From: Ignavibacteriales bacterium | GTDB lineage: Bacteria; Bacteroidota; Ignavibacteria; Ignavibacteriales; Melioribacteraceae | Direction of reading: 5' to 3' | NCBI GenBank assembly: GCA_016177735.1 | Contig: JACOUS010000029.1 | Coordinates: 62,001-126,000, forward strand | DNA length: 64,000 nucleotides | Part shown: positions 35,906-44,992 of the stretch, piece by piece | Layout of the letters: every line of letters begins with the position of its first letter | Position numbering within the stretch: position 1 is the stretch's first letter | Program-made: the position numbers and the translations under genes | Notes under the pieces: generated by a model | Seen by the model: only the letters and a program-made list of their open reading frames with translations | Told to the model about the DNA's origin: nothing | The model's database searches: none

Positions 35906-36186
35906 AAGAATTTGCTCTGGCTGTAAGCAAAGAATTTGCTGTTAAGAAAATTGTTCTTTATGGGTCGTATGCAAGTGGAACGCAAACAGAGAATAGTGAT
36001 ATCGATATCGCTGTAATTGTGGACAAATATAATGGCAATGTTCTTAAAGCAAACAGCAAATTATTTGCGATAGTACGTAATATTGATATCCGTATCGAAC
36101 CAATTTTTCTTGAAGAAAAATATGATAAGAGCGGATTCGTTGAGAGTATTTTAAAGAATGGCAAGGTGATTTACACTGCAAATTAA
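35878..36186 (+). CDS. MNT-type minimal nucleotidyltransferase
   Basis: A 102-residue protein of the DNA polymerase beta-like superfamily. VLYGSYASGTQTENSDIDIA contains the GS-x10-DxD signature with both metal-binding Asp residues, and a third acidic position lies in NIDIRIEPI. Minimal nucleotidyltransferases of this kind are paired with HEPN proteins, and the gene here overlaps its HEPN partner by 28 bases. In characterised pairs the MNT protein acts as antitoxin by AMP transfer; that activity is inferred here. Confidence 0.82.
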   Translation: MDKKVNKSIKEFALAVSKEFAVKKIVLYGSYASGTQTENSDIDIAVIVDKYNGNVLKANSKLFAIVRNIDIRIEPIFLEEKYDKSGFVESILKNGKVIYTAN

Positions 36187-36245
36187 AAATCACAAAAATA
36201 TTTTCAGATCGTAAATCTAACTTCGTAAATCAAAATTGTTTTGGA

Positions 36246-36596
36246 TTATCCCGGAGGCCAGTTCATTTTTCTGCCGCCGAATAAATGCATGTGCAAGTGA
36301 TAAACTTCTTGCCCGGCATCCGCTCCGCAATTCATCACCAATCTGAAACCTTTTTCACTCACCCCAAAATCTTTTGCAATTTGATTTGCGGCATCAATCA
36401 TTGCGCCGAGTAACTCCGAATGTTTTGATGAACTGAGATCGCTCACAGTTGGTATCCCGGTATCTTTCGGAATTATTAATACATGAACCGGTGCTTGCGG
36501 TTTGATATCTTTGAACGCAAGTACTTTTTCGTTTTCAAAAACTATATCAGCCGGAATTTCCTTGCGGATAATTTTTGCAAAGATTGTTTCTCCCAT
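36246..36596 (-). CDS. HIT family nucleotide hydrolase/transferase (HINT type)
   Basis: A 116-residue histidine-triad protein. It begins ETIFAKIIRKEIPADIVFEN and contains the catalytic HLHMHLFGGR motif (H-x-H-x-H-x-x). Bacterial HINT proteins hydrolyse adenosine 5'-phosphoramidates and related acyl-AMP compounds. The gene starts two bases after the stop of the sigma-54 response regulator gene and is probably co-transcribed with it. Confidence 0.92.
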   Translation of the reverse strand: MGETIFAKIIRKEIPADIVFENEKVLAFKDIKPQAPVHVLIIPKDTGIPTVSDLSSSKHSELLGAMIDAANQIAKDFGVSEKGFRLVMNCGADAGQEVYHLHMHLFGGRKMNWPPG

Positions 36597-36598
36597 GG

Positions 36599-37951
36599 CT
36601 ATCCTTTTTCGATTTCGTATTTCTTTAATTTATTGTAGAGATGACTGCGCTGAATTCCGAGTATGTCGGCTGTTTTGCTGATGTTCCATCCGTTTGCATG
36701 AAGCTGCTTGAGTATAAAAGCTTTCTCAGCTTTCTCTTTGAATTCCTGAAATGAATTTGACACGCTTAAAATATCATCCATCTGCGTGCCGGAAGCCGGG
36801 ATGAATGCATTAATTTCTTTTTCAGTGATGTTTACCGATTGCGCCATAATAACAATACGTTCGATAAAATTTCGCAGCTCGCGGATGTTTCCTTTCCAAT
36901 GCAAACTTTGCAATAATTTGATTGCGCCTTCCGAATAAGTTTTCAACGGAAATTTATTTTTCTCGCAGATTATTTTTGAGAAGTGCTCTACAAGCAGAGG
37001 AATATCCTCTTTACGTTCGCGGAGTGGAGGAACGTGAATGGGTATTACGTTTAACCGGTGAAAAAGATCTTCGCGGAAATTTCCTTTCTGGATTTCCGAT
37101 TGCAGTTCCTTGTTCGTAGCGGAAATAATTCTCACGTCAACTTCAATTTTTGATGTGCCGCCGACACGTTCGATTTTTCCTTCTTCGATTGCGCGGAGTA
37201 CTTTTGCTTGTGCTTGCAGACTCATATCGCCGATCTCATCCAGAAAAAGATTCCCGCCGTCTGCCGATTCAAATTTTCCGATCCGTTGTTTTATTGCGCC
37301 GGTGAACGAACCTTTTTCATGTCCGAACAATTCCGACTCGATCAGTTCGTGCGGAATTGCGGCACAATTTACCTCAACAAGTTCTTTATTATTTCTTCCG
37401 CTTTGTTTGTGAATCTCTTGCGCCACAAGTTCTTTGCCGGTTCCGTTCTCGCCGGTTATCAAAACGCGTGCATCGGTTTTGGCAACCCGTGAAATTGTTT
37501 CTAAAATATTTTGGATGGAAGAGCTGTTGCCGATAATTGTTTCTGTTACCGTTAATTCTTTTTTGAGCTTTTTGTTTTCCTTTAAGAGTCCAGATTGTTC
37601 AACGGCATTGCGCACACTTATCAAAAGTTTTTCTCTGTCAATCGGTTTTTCAAGAAAATCAAAAGCGCCGAGTTTGGTTGCTTTAATCGCATTCTCGATG
37701 CTTCCGTGAGCCGAAATCATTATCACTCTTAAATCAATTCCTTTTTCCTTGAGCCAGTTTAAAACTTCAAAACCGGTTTTGCCCGGCATTTGAATATCGA
37801 GAAGAAGTGCATCAAAATTTCCGTATTCAATTTTCTGCAATCCTTTCAATGAATCGGTTGTGTAATCAACCGAGTAATCTTCATACTCAAGAATCATTTT
37901 GATGCTTTCGCAGATTTCTCGCTGGTCGTCAATAACTAAAATCGATTTCAT
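36599..37951 (-). CDS. Sigma-54-dependent response regulator (NtrC family)
   Basis: A 450-residue transcription regulator. A receiver domain (1-120; phospho-acceptor Asp in LLLDIQMPGK) is followed by a sigma-54 AAA+ domain (about 140-380) with Walker A GENGTGKE, the sigma-54 contact loop GSFTGA, Walker B GNLFLDEIGDM and the arginine-finger region. A Fis-type helix-turn-helix closes it (GWNISKTADILGIQRSHLYN). It should activate sigma-54 promoters. A gene with a signal peptide overlaps its start by four bases; no cognate kinase is adjacent. The sigma-54-like site at 9208 is a possible, unproven target. Confidence 0.95.
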   Translation of the reverse strand: MKSILVIDDQREICESIKMILEYEDYSVDYTTDSLKGLQKIEYGNFDALLLDIQMPGKTGFEVLNWLKEKGIDLRVIMISAHGSIENAIKATKLGAFDFLEKPIDREKLLISVRNAVEQSGLLKENKKLKKELTVTETIIGNSSSIQNILETISRVAKTDARVLITGENGTGKELVAQEIHKQSGRNNKELVEVNCAAIPHELIESELFGHEKGSFTGAIKQRIGKFESADGGNLFLDEIGDMSLQAQAKVLRAIEEGKIERVGGTSKIEVDVRIISATNKELQSEIQKGNFREDLFHRLNVIPIHVPPLRERKEDIPLLVEHFSKIICEKNKFPLKTYSEGAIKLLQSLHWKGNIRELRNFIERIVIMAQSVNITEKEINAFIPASGTQMDDILSVSNSFQEFKEKAEKAFILKQLHANGWNISKTADILGIQRSHLYNKLKKYEIEKG

Positions 37952-38610
37952 ATTCTAAAGAAAAGTAGTTGATAAATTTTTAACACATCAGACGGTTTCA
38001 AATTACGATTGTTCTTTATGCATGTTCCAAACAATTCGCCGAGATGATTTGTGATCAAATCTTTATTGCTATAGCCGCCGTTTACGAAAAGTCCTTCTTC
38101 AACTTGCTCGACAAAGATACCCATAAATTTAGATAAATTGAACCAGCCGAAATTGTAGCTTAAAAATGCATTCCCGAAAAAATGTGCAAGTTTATCTTTG
38201 TCGCCGAAATCATCTTTCGCTGAATCGAAAAAAAATTCTTTGGGAAGATTTTTTAGTCTTCGTTCAAAAATTTTTTGAGGAGGCGAGGGGAGAGGAATAT
38301 TAATTCTTGTGCCAAATAAAAAACGAAGTTCGATGTGATAATAGGGAAGTGTAGAGAAAGTTAAACATAGAAGAGCTTCGGAAATATCTTCTTCGAAAAA
38401 TTCCACAGCCTTTGCAAAGATGTAATCAACTTGTTCTAGATCGCTCTTTTCTTTTTTAAACACTTCGAATTCGTCCGATGCAATATAATTTGATAGATAA
38501 AACAAGCCGCCGTAAAAATTTTTTTCATATTGCTCTTGAGCGGTAAGCCGTGAATTATAAAATACGAGCACGAAAAATATCAGTGCATAAATGGGCTTGC
38601 TTGTTTTCAC
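37948..38610 (-). CDS. Secreted protein of unknown function, upstream of the sigma-54 regulator
   Basis: A 220-residue protein with a signal peptide (about residues 1-24, ending LTAQEQ). Its second half has DDFGDKDKLAHFFGNAFLS and DLITNHLGELFG, spaced His/Asp/Glu residues within hydrophobic stretches like those of small DUF2279/YfiM-type envelope proteins; I treat that resemblance as weak. The gene overlaps the response regulator start (ATGA), so the two are translated together. It could sense or report on the envelope state for the regulator, which is speculation from gene order. Confidence 0.55.
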   Translation of the reverse strand: MKTSKPIYALIFFVLVFYNSRLTAQEQYEKNFYGGLFYLSNYIASDEFEVFKKEKSDLEQVDYIFAKAVEFFEEDISEALLCLTFSTLPYYHIELRFLFGTRINIPLPSPPQKIFERRLKNLPKEFFFDSAKDDFGDKDKLAHFFGNAFLSYNFGWFNLSKFMGIFVEQVEEGLFVNGGYSNKDLITNHLGELFGTCIKNNRNLKPSDVLKIYQLLFFRI

Positions 38611-38614
38611 TTTG

Positions 38615-40282
38615 TTATGTTTGAATTACACCGGGATTGAACCGCTCGATGCTCGGGTTGTTGTTCGCGCATTCAATGGCAAGTGAAACGTATTCGCGCG
38701 TCAGTGCCGGATCAATAATTTCATCAATCCACAATCTTGCCGCTGCATAAAGGGGATTGCTTTTTTCATCGTATGATTGCGTGATACTTTTAAGAAGTTT
38801 ATCCTTTAGATCATCGGAAAAAACTTTCCCTTCTTTTTCCATCTGTTTGATTTTTATATCGAGCAAAACACTGCTGGCTTGTGCGCCGCCCATCACGGCA
38901 ATTTTTGCATTGGGGTATGCAAAAATAAAACGAGGATCGTAAGCTTTGCCGCACATCGCATAATTGCCCGCGCCGAAACTATTACCGATAATTATCGTAA
39001 CCTTTGGTACAACAGAATTTGCAACGGCGTTCACCATTTTTGCGCCGTCTTTAATTATGCCGCCATGCTCGGCTTTACTGCCAACCATAAATCCGGTTAC
39101 ATCTTGCAAGAACAAGAGAGGAATTTTTTTCTGATTGCAATTCATAATGAACCGCGTTGCTTTATCTGCGCCGTCGGAATAAATCACACCGCCGATCTGC
39201 ATCTCTCCGCCGCCTTTTGCCATTTCGGATTTTACAATATTGCGTTGGTTGGCAACAATGCCAACTGCCCAGCCGTCGATTCGTGCATACGCAGTTATAA
39301 CCGTTTTGCCGTAGCCGGCTTTGTATTCGTCAATCACGGAATTATCAACTATGCGTGCAAGCAGATCATATGTATCGTACGGTTTGATTGTGTCTTCCGG
39401 CAGTATGCCGTAAATTTCTTTTGTGTTGAATTTTGGAGGAACTGATTTTATTCTGTTGAAACCGGCTTGCTCAAAATTTCCAAATTTTTCTACGAGGCTT
39501 CTGATCTGCAATAAACATTCATCATCATTTTTCATTATGTAGTCTGTAACGCCGGAAACGTTTGACTGAATACGCGCACCGCCGAGTGCTTCGTTGTTAA
39601 TCTCTTCACCGATTGCCGCTTTAACCAGATGTGCGCCGGCTAAAAAAACAGAACCTTCTCCTTGCACAATTAAAGCTTCATCACTCATGATGGGTAAATA
39701 TGCGCCGCCAGCAACGCACGGACCCATTATTGCAGAGATTTGCGGAATGCCCATTGAAGACATGACGGCATTGTTGCGGAAGATTCTTCCAAAATGTTCT
39801 TTGTCCGGAAAAATATCTTCTTGAAGCGGAAGGAATACTCCGGCACTGTCAACCAAATAAATTATCGGCAGACGGTTTTCCATTGCAATTTCTTGAGCGC
39901 GTAAATTTTTCTTTGCAGTAATCGGAAACCACGCACCGGCTTTTACGGTTGCATCGTTGGCAACAATAACAAAATTTTTCCCGTGGATTTTGCCAACACC
40001 GAATATTGTTCCCGAAGCCGGAGCGCCGCCGTATTCTGCATACATTTCATGAGCGGCAAGAGAATTTATTTCAATGAATGAAGTTCCATCATCAATTAAT
40101 TTTTGTATCCGTTCTCGTGCAGTAAGTTTTCCTTTTTCGTGTTGTTTTTGGATCGCACTCTTTCCACCGCCGAGAGCAGTAGTTTCTTTTGTTGCATTAA
40201 TTTTTCTAACGAGATTTTTTTGATAATCCTCTCGCTTCAGAAAGATTTCGTTAGGAATTATTTCGCCGCCGATTTGTTTCAT
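38615..40282 (-). CDS. Acyl-CoA carboxylase, carboxyltransferase (beta) subunit, methylcrotonyl-CoA carboxylase-like
   Basis: I start at ATG 40282 (MKQIGGEIIPNEIFLKRED); the frame is open 42 codons further, but that part crosses an intergenic hairpin. The 555-residue protein has the two crotonase-like halves of biotin-dependent carboxyltransferases: GKLTARERIQKLIDDGTSF, GPCVAGGAYLPIMSDE, and in the second half QDVTGFMVGSKAEHGGIIKD and GNSFGAGNYAMCGKAYDPRF. This pattern is closest to methylcrotonyl-CoA carboxylase (leucine degradation). The biotin carboxylase subunit is not in the window. The two genes upstream on the strand, an acyl-CoA dehydrogenase and MeaB, suit branched-chain acid breakdown. 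Confidence 0.83.
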   Translation of the reverse strand: MKQIGGEIIPNEIFLKREDYQKNLVRKINATKETTALGGGKSAIQKQHEKGKLTARERIQKLIDDGTSFIEINSLAAHEMYAEYGGAPASGTIFGVGKIHGKNFVIVANDATVKAGAWFPITAKKNLRAQEIAMENRLPIIYLVDSAGVFLPLQEDIFPDKEHFGRIFRNNAVMSSMGIPQISAIMGPCVAGGAYLPIMSDEALIVQGEGSVFLAGAHLVKAAIGEEINNEALGGARIQSNVSGVTDYIMKNDDECLLQIRSLVEKFGNFEQAGFNRIKSVPPKFNTKEIYGILPEDTIKPYDTYDLLARIVDNSVIDEYKAGYGKTVITAYARIDGWAVGIVANQRNIVKSEMAKGGGEMQIGGVIYSDGADKATRFIMNCNQKKIPLLFLQDVTGFMVGSKAEHGGIIKDGAKMVNAVANSVVPKVTIIIGNSFGAGNYAMCGKAYDPRFIFAYPNAKIAVMGGAQASSVLLDIKIKQMEKEGKVFSDDLKDKLLKSITQSYDEKSNPLYAAARLWIDEIIDPALTREYVSLAIECANNNPSIERFNPGVIQT

Positions 40283-40310
40283 AATTTTTTCTACAGTATT
40301 TAATTGATTA

Positions 40311-40345
40311 AAAGCCCTTCCCTTTGGGAAGGGCTGGGATGGGCT
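40311..40345 (-). repeat. Intergenic hairpin between acyl-CoA dehydrogenase and carboxylase genes
   Basis: A perfect 10-bp stem, AGCCCTTCCC (40313-40322) with GGGAAGGGCT (40326-40335), loop of three bases. On the minus strand it is followed by TTTT and then by ordinary sequence, so it may be a partial terminator. The neighbouring second copy of the motif (GGGATGGGCT) suggests a REP-like family element. Confidence 0.5.
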
Positions 40346-40346
40346 T

Positions 40347-41516
40347 TTAGTCTTGTAATTGATTTCTCGCAATAATAATTTTTTGTACTTCGGAAGTTCC
40401 TTCGCCAATCGTTAAAAGTTTTACATCGCGGTAAAATTTTTCTACCGGATAATCTTTTACAAATCCGTAGCCGCCGAAAATTTGTACAGCTTCGTTAGCG
40501 GCTTTTGTTGCTATCTCACTTGCAAATAATTTTGCCATCGAAGCGGCAAGTGCAATATCTTTTCCATCGTCTTTCATCTTTGCTGCTTTGTAAGTCAACA
40601 AGCGAGCCGCAGTAAGTTCTGTTTCCATATCGGCTAACTTAAATTGGATCCCCTGAAATTCGGAAATCGGTTTATCAAATTGCTTGCGGTTTTTGGAGTA
40701 TGCGACGGAAGCTTCGAGGCATCCGGCGGCAAGCCCGGCACTCAAAGCCGCTATTGAAATTCTTCCTCCTTCAAGAATTTTCATCGCTTGTGAAAATCCT
40801 TCTCCTTCATAGCCAATTAAATTTTCTGCCGGAACTTTGCAGTTGTCAAAAATTAATTGGGTCGTTTCGCTTGCGCGCATCCCGAGTTTGTTCTCTTTTT
40901 TCCCCGAAGTGAATCCGGCAAAACTTTTTTCCAGAACAAAAGCAGAGATTCCTTTTTTGCCTTTGCTTTTATCGGTAATTGCCATTACAACTGCGGTCTC
41001 TCCGGATTTCCCATGAGTGATAAAATTTTTTGTTCCGTTAAGAATATAATAGCCGCCTTCGTTCACAGCAGTTGTCTGCATTGCGCCGGCATCACTTCCC
41101 GAAGATGGTTCTGTCAATCCCCACGCACCGATTTTTTTTGCGCTTGCAAGATCGGGCAGATATTTTTGTTTCAACTCTTCATTTGCAAAAGCAAGTATAT
41201 GATTTGTGCAAAGCCCGTTGTGTGCGGCTACAGAAAGTGCAATTGAAGGATCTACACGTGCAAGTTCTTCAACAACAATTGCGTATTCAACGTAACCCAT
41301 TCCGGCGCCGCCGTATTTTTCCGGAACGAGAATTCCGAGAAACCCGAGCTCACCGAGCTGCTTCATTATTTCGATCGGGAATTCTTGCGATTCATCGTAC
41401 AGCATCACTGCGGGTTTGATGACTTCTTCTGCGAATTCGCGGATAGTATTTTTTACGGCGAGCTGATCCTCATCAAACTCGATGAGAAAGTTTGCGGCAG
41501 TTTTTGTTTCTTCCAT
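40347..41516 (-). CDS. Acyl-CoA dehydrogenase, short/branched-chain type
   Basis: A 389-residue FAD enzyme. GAWGLTEPSSGSDAG binds flavin, and the C-terminal LTIGEGTSEVQKIIIARNQL holds the catalytic Glu in the position used by short- and medium-chain enzymes. YGGAGMGYVEYAIVVEELAR and FGGYGFVKDYPVEKFYRD are typical of butyryl/short-branched-chain members. It introduces the alpha-beta double bond in acyl-CoA. Between the carboxylase beta subunit and MeaB genes, the likely substrates are branched short-chain acyl-CoAs, though the exact one is not predictable. Confidence 0.88.
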   Translation of the reverse strand: MEETKTAANFLIEFDEDQLAVKNTIREFAEEVIKPAVMLYDESQEFPIEIMKQLGELGFLGILVPEKYGGAGMGYVEYAIVVEELARVDPSIALSVAAHNGLCTNHILAFANEELKQKYLPDLASAKKIGAWGLTEPSSGSDAGAMQTTAVNEGGYYILNGTKNFITHGKSGETAVVMAITDKSKGKKGISAFVLEKSFAGFTSGKKENKLGMRASETTQLIFDNCKVPAENLIGYEGEGFSQAMKILEGGRISIAALSAGLAAGCLEASVAYSKNRKQFDKPISEFQGIQFKLADMETELTAARLLTYKAAKMKDDGKDIALAASMAKLFASEIATKAANEAVQIFGGYGFVKDYPVEKFYRDVKLLTIGEGTSEVQKIIIARNQLQD

Positions 41517-41532
41517 TGAGCCCTACTTTTTG

Positions 41533-42486
41533 TTAGGATCCTTGTTTGTAATCATTGAACAATGTTTCTGCTACTTGATACGGGGAAGCACCGCCTTCAA
41601 CAACTTGTTTCAGATGCTCATTTAATTTTTCTTCACGTTGATTTTTCCAGAGTTCGTTTCGTATCAGCAGTTCAACAATTTCTTTGATTCTTGCTCTAAA
41701 ATTTTCTTCCCGTTTTTCCTGAAGTAAATTATTTGTTTGAAGAAACTCTTTGTGTCTTTCTATTTCGTCTGCAATTTCTTTTGTTCCATTATTTTCCGAA
41801 GCAACGGCTTTTAGAATATTCGGCAGCCAGCTTTTTGTTGAATGTTCTCTCAGCATCAAAATAGTTTTAACTGCCGTGATTGCAGTATCTGCACCGGGTC
41901 TATCGCTTTTGTTGAGTACAAAAAAATCGGCAATCTCCATCAAGCCGGCTTTCATTGCTTGAATTGAATCGCCGCTTTCGGGAACGAGCACAACAATTGT
42001 TGTATCGGCGGCTTTTGCAATATCAAGTTCGGATTGCCCGACGCCAACTGTTTCAAAAATTATGTAATCGTAGCCGGCTGCATCCAGAACATCTGCAGCA
42101 TCAATTGTTTTTTTGCTCAGCCCGCCGAGGCTTCCGCGCGTTGCCATACTTCTGATAAAAACTCCGCTGTCCATTCCAATTTCATTCATGCGGACTCTAT
42201 CGCCGAGCAGAGCACCGCCGGAGAACGGACTTGTCGGATCGACCGCAATTATTCCAACTGTTTTATTTTGCTTGCGGTAAAATTTTGCAATCTGATTTGT
42301 TAACGTTGATTTGCCGGCGCCGGGAGGGCCTGTAATTCCGATTCGATAAGCTTTGCCGGTTTTTTTGTGAATCTCTTTTAGTAGTTCTGTGGAAATTGAA
42401 TTACCGGTCTCGATAATACTTATCGCGCGAGAAACGTAGCGTTTTTCATTGGCAAAAATTTTTTCAACTAATTCTTTACTTTCCAT
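41533..42486 (-). CDS. meaB: MeaB/ArgK-type G3E GTPase, methylmalonyl-CoA mutase chaperone
   Basis: A 317-residue P-loop GTPase: GITGPPGAGKSTLTNQI (Walker A), VGIIAVDPTSPFSGGALLGDRVRM (the hallmark of this family), FETVGVGQSELD (Walker B region) and VLNKSDRPGAD (NKxD specificity). MeaB loads and protects adenosylcobalamin on methylmalonyl-CoA mutase. The mutase is not in the window. It starts the acyl-CoA degradation operon with the acyl-CoA dehydrogenase 17 bases downstream. The 141-base gap upstream (42487-42627) shows nothing definite. Confidence 0.93.
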   Translation of the reverse strand: MESKELVEKIFANEKRYVSRAISIIETGNSISTELLKEIHKKTGKAYRIGITGPPGAGKSTLTNQIAKFYRKQNKTVGIIAVDPTSPFSGGALLGDRVRMNEIGMDSGVFIRSMATRGSLGGLSKKTIDAADVLDAAGYDYIIFETVGVGQSELDIAKAADTTIVVLVPESGDSIQAMKAGLMEIADFFVLNKSDRPGADTAITAVKTILMLREHSTKSWLPNILKAVASENNGTKEIADEIERHKEFLQTNNLLQEKREENFRARIKEIVELLIRNELWKNQREEKLNEHLKQVVEGGASPYQVAETLFNDYKQGS

Positions 42487-42627
42487 CGTTAGTAATTTGA
42501 TCTATGAATGATATGGATACAAGAAGTTCAAGTGGGAAACTTCATGCTGTGAATTTTTGAAATATTAATCCATGCCCAAATGTCTCTACCAACTTAATAA
42601 TCAGTTTTCATAAAACAAAGTTCAGTT

Positions 42628-43200
42628 TCAGAAGTACAAACCGTTTGTCAAAATGTATTCTTTTACTTTTTCGGGAACAAGGTAATCAACCGGTAATTTT
42701 TTTGTCACACGCTCTCGTATTTCTGTTGATGAAATTTCTATTGTTGGTGTATCGAGTACAATCGCTTTATCAAAATATTTATGTGCGATTTTTATTTCAG
42801 TTTCTGTGTTTCTTTTCATCGCAACAACATTTGCAATCTCAAAAATTTTATCCGGATTCTTCCATTTATCAAAAACAATAAGGTTATCGAAACCGATAAT
42901 CAATTCGAGATGTTCATAATATTTTTTCATTTCGAGCAAAGTATCGTAAGTGTAGGAGACATCTCCTTTGTTGATTTCATAATCGGAGAATTCAAATTGT
43001 GGAATATCTTCAATCGCAAGTTTCAACATGTTCAATCTGTGAATAGGGAAGGACGACTCAACTGAAGTTTTAAGCGGAGAAATATTACAAGGAATAAAAA
43101 TAATTTTATCGAGTCCGCGTTTTTCCAAAACAAAACGAGTTGTAATAATGTGCCCGATATGAACCGGATCGAATGTGCCGCCGAAAATTCCAACTTTCAT
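42628..43200 (-). CDS. nadD: Nicotinate-nucleotide adenylyltransferase
   Basis: A 190-residue enzyme that transfers AMP from ATP to nicotinate mononucleotide in NAD synthesis. The N-terminal KVGIFGGTFDPVHIGH has the GTFDPVHxGH nucleotidyl-transfer motif, and near the C-terminus EISSTEIRERV matches the ISSTxIR ATP-binding element. Length is normal. Its ATG overlaps the stop of the PrsW-family gene by four bases. Confidence 0.94.
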   Translation of the reverse strand: MKVGIFGGTFDPVHIGHIITTRFVLEKRGLDKIIFIPCNISPLKTSVESSFPIHRLNMLKLAIEDIPQFEFSDYEINKGDVSYTYDTLLEMKKYYEHLELIIGFDNLIVFDKWKNPDKIFEIANVVAMKRNTETEIKIAHKYFDKAIVLDTPTIEISSTEIRERVTKKLPVDYLVPEKVKEYILTNGLYF

Positions 43201-44147
43201 AAATCAACAGTTTCGGGATTGAGGAGTGATTTAATTATCATGCGATTTCTTCCAACTTCGGATAAATAATATTGCTGATAAAAACCTTCCGTTCTTCTGC
43301 ATTGCATTCTTGCGAAAGCTAATTTGATTGCGGCACGAAAGTAAGTTTTTCTGATCGCTTCATCAACCCAGCTTTTACGGAAACGTAAATGTGAACTGAT
43401 TATCGGGATATGTTCTTTGGGGAGTGTATCGAGAGCGCTTTCCTGAACAAGTTCGCTCACAATTATTTTTTTCTCTTGAACTGTTGCATACTTAAAAAGT
43501 GCAAAGAAAAGTAAGATCAAAAAAATCATGAACAGAAATCCGTAGAAATAAGTGTTCTCGTAGCTGACAGATATATTCCACATAAAATGATAAAATATTG
43601 CAATTAATAAACCGGCAGCCGGGAAGAGAAATCTTATTTTGCTCAAAGAAAATTTTGCCATACCGAGAAAAGCTCCGAATGTTGCAGTTGAAATACAATG
43701 CATCACTGCAGAAAATGCCGTGCGGATTATTACAAGAAAGAACCAATTGTATGCATTTGTTCCGTAACTAATAAAGTAAGTGAAATTTTCTGTCATGCCG
43801 AAACCGAGTCCGACTGCGCCGCCGTACACGAGTCCGTCTGTAATGTTGTCAAATTTCTTTGAGTTGATCGTAAAAAGTAGAAATACACCTTTTGCAATTT
43901 CCTCGGCGACGGGTGCAAACACAACAGTTTGAATTAGAGCACCGCTTCCTTCGTCTTTAATTCCGGTAAGGTCGCTCAACATAAAATTTCCGATAACTCC
44001 GAGCAGAATCGCACCGAAAGCGCCCCATCCAAAATGTAACAGTACAAAAGAAAGAGGTTCGCGGTCGTATTTATCCATCCGCCAAATAATTAATAAGTAT
44101 GTAAACATTGGTAAGATAGCGGCAAGAAAGGAATAAAGAACCGGCAT
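43197..44147 (-). CDS. PrsW-family intramembrane glutamic protease
   Basis: A 316-residue protein with about eight hydrophobic helices. The first catalytic motif APVAEEIAKGVFLL (EExxK), the second GGAVGLGFGMTENFTYF (FxxxE) and a third HCISTATFGAFLG with a His are present in order, as in the PrsW branch of the CPBP/glutamic intramembrane proteases. In Bacillus PrsW starts release of a sigma factor by cutting an anti-sigma factor; no such factor gene is nearby. About 70 cytosolic residues at the C-terminus are unusual for PrsW and have no recognised domain. Confidence 0.78.
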   Translation of the reverse strand: MPVLYSFLAAILPMFTYLLIIWRMDKYDREPLSFVLLHFGWGAFGAILLGVIGNFMLSDLTGIKDEGSGALIQTVVFAPVAEEIAKGVFLLFTINSKKFDNITDGLVYGGAVGLGFGMTENFTYFISYGTNAYNWFFLVIIRTAFSAVMHCISTATFGAFLGMAKFSLSKIRFLFPAAGLLIAIFYHFMWNISVSYENTYFYGFLFMIFLILLFFALFKYATVQEKKIIVSELVQESALDTLPKEHIPIISSHLRFRKSWVDEAIRKTYFRAAIKLAFARMQCRRTEGFYQQYYLSEVGRNRMIIKSLLNPETVDL

Positions 44148-44228
44148 TAAACCCTCATATCATTTTTTTATAATGGGATAGAAAAAGAAATTCAAGCAAT
44201 CTCTTATTTTAAGCTGATTAAGCATTTC

Positions 44229-44257
44229 TTGATTATAAATGAATACGTAGCTATATT
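44229..44257 (+). promoter_or_regulatory. Candidate promoter of the fatty-acid/rpmF operon
   Basis: TTGATT (44229-44234), 17 bases, TATATT (44252-44257), about 30 bases before the first ATG. The boxes fit sigma-70-type elements; the -7 box is close to, but not exactly, TAnnTTTG. Confidence 0.45.
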
Positions 44258-44286
44258 TTGTCCCAATTTTTTAGCTCTTTGCTAAC

Positions 44287-44784
44287 ATGATAATAAAATA
44301 TACAAATTTTTCGAACGGCATCCATAACATTAGTTTTTCGGAACCGGTTGAAAAATTAGACTTGGAAAATTTGTTCTTCGGTAATGTTGATGTTGAATGC
44401 AGAATGGATAAATCGGTGCATCAGATTGTGATTAATTGCGATTTGACGGTGATTTCAAAAGCCGAGTGCGATAGATGCAGTACCGGATTTGAAGAAAAAT
44501 TGGGTTCTCATTTTCAGCTAAGTTATCTTTTTACGAGTAAACCTGAAGATTCCGAAGAGTTGAATATCAAATTCTTAACTCCGGATGAAGATAAAATAGA
44601 TATCGGCAAAGATGTAATTGAGTATGCAAAGCTTTCGGTTCCGTTGAAAAGACTTTGCAAAGATAATTGTAAAGGATTGTGCCCGAACTGCGGAACAAAT
44701 TTGAACGAAAAACAATGTGACTGCCGCACAGATAAAAATCTTGATGTGTGGGAGCCGTTAAAAAAAATAAAATTCAATAACTAA
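44287..44784 (+). CDS. DUF177 / YceD family protein
   Basis: A 165-residue protein of the DUF177 (YceD) family, which is nearly always encoded just before rpmF. It has the N-terminal beta region, CDRCSTGFEEKL with a Cys pair, and the conserved end CKDNCKGLCPNCGTNLNEKQ followed by a final Cys pair, which should bind zinc. In plants and E. coli YceD is linked to 23S rRNA processing; its molecular role in bacteria is not settled. It opens the rpmF-plsX-fab cluster. Confidence 0.88.
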   Translation: MIIKYTNFSNGIHNISFSEPVEKLDLENLFFGNVDVECRMDKSVHQIVINCDLTVISKAECDRCSTGFEEKLGSHFQLSYLFTSKPEDSEELNIKFLTPDEDKIDIGKDVIEYAKLSVPLKRLCKDNCKGLCPNCGTNLNEKQCDCRTDKNLDVWEPLKKIKFNN

Positions 44785-44797
44785 ATAAGGTAACACG

Positions 44798-44977
44798 ATG
44801 CCAAATCCGAAACGCAAGATGTCTAAAAGCAGAAGAGATAAACGTAGAACACATTACAAGGCAACTGTTCCTACCTTAAGCCGCTGCTCAAATTGTGGCG
44901 AGTTGAAATTGAGCCACAGAGCTTGTCCGAACTGTGGGTATTATGCCGGCAGATCTATGTTCGTACCGGAATCCTAA
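44798..44977 (+). CDS. rpmF: Ribosomal protein bL32
   Basis: A 59-residue ribosomal protein starting [20 protein letters not shown], the universal bL32 N-terminus. Two CxxC pairs (SRCSNCGE and ACPNCGYY) form the zinc ribbon, so this is the zinc-binding (C+) form. It sits 13 bases after the DUF177 gene and 15 before plsX, the standard order. Confidence 0.98.
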   Translation: MPNPKRKMSKSRRDKRRTHYKATVPTLSRCSNCGELKLSHRACPNCGYYAGRSMFVPES

Positions 44978-44992
44978 CATTCTTTCTCTTAG

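Noticed and set aside
38879-39445. 188-codon plus-strand frame opposite the carboxylase gene
   Set aside because: It is a shadow of the opposite strand codon pattern, rich in Cys/His/Asn, with no recognisable domain.
40283-40408. 42-codon extension of the carboxylase beta subunit
   Set aside because: It covers an intergenic hairpin and reaches the stop region of the upstream gene; family members start near MKQIGGEI.
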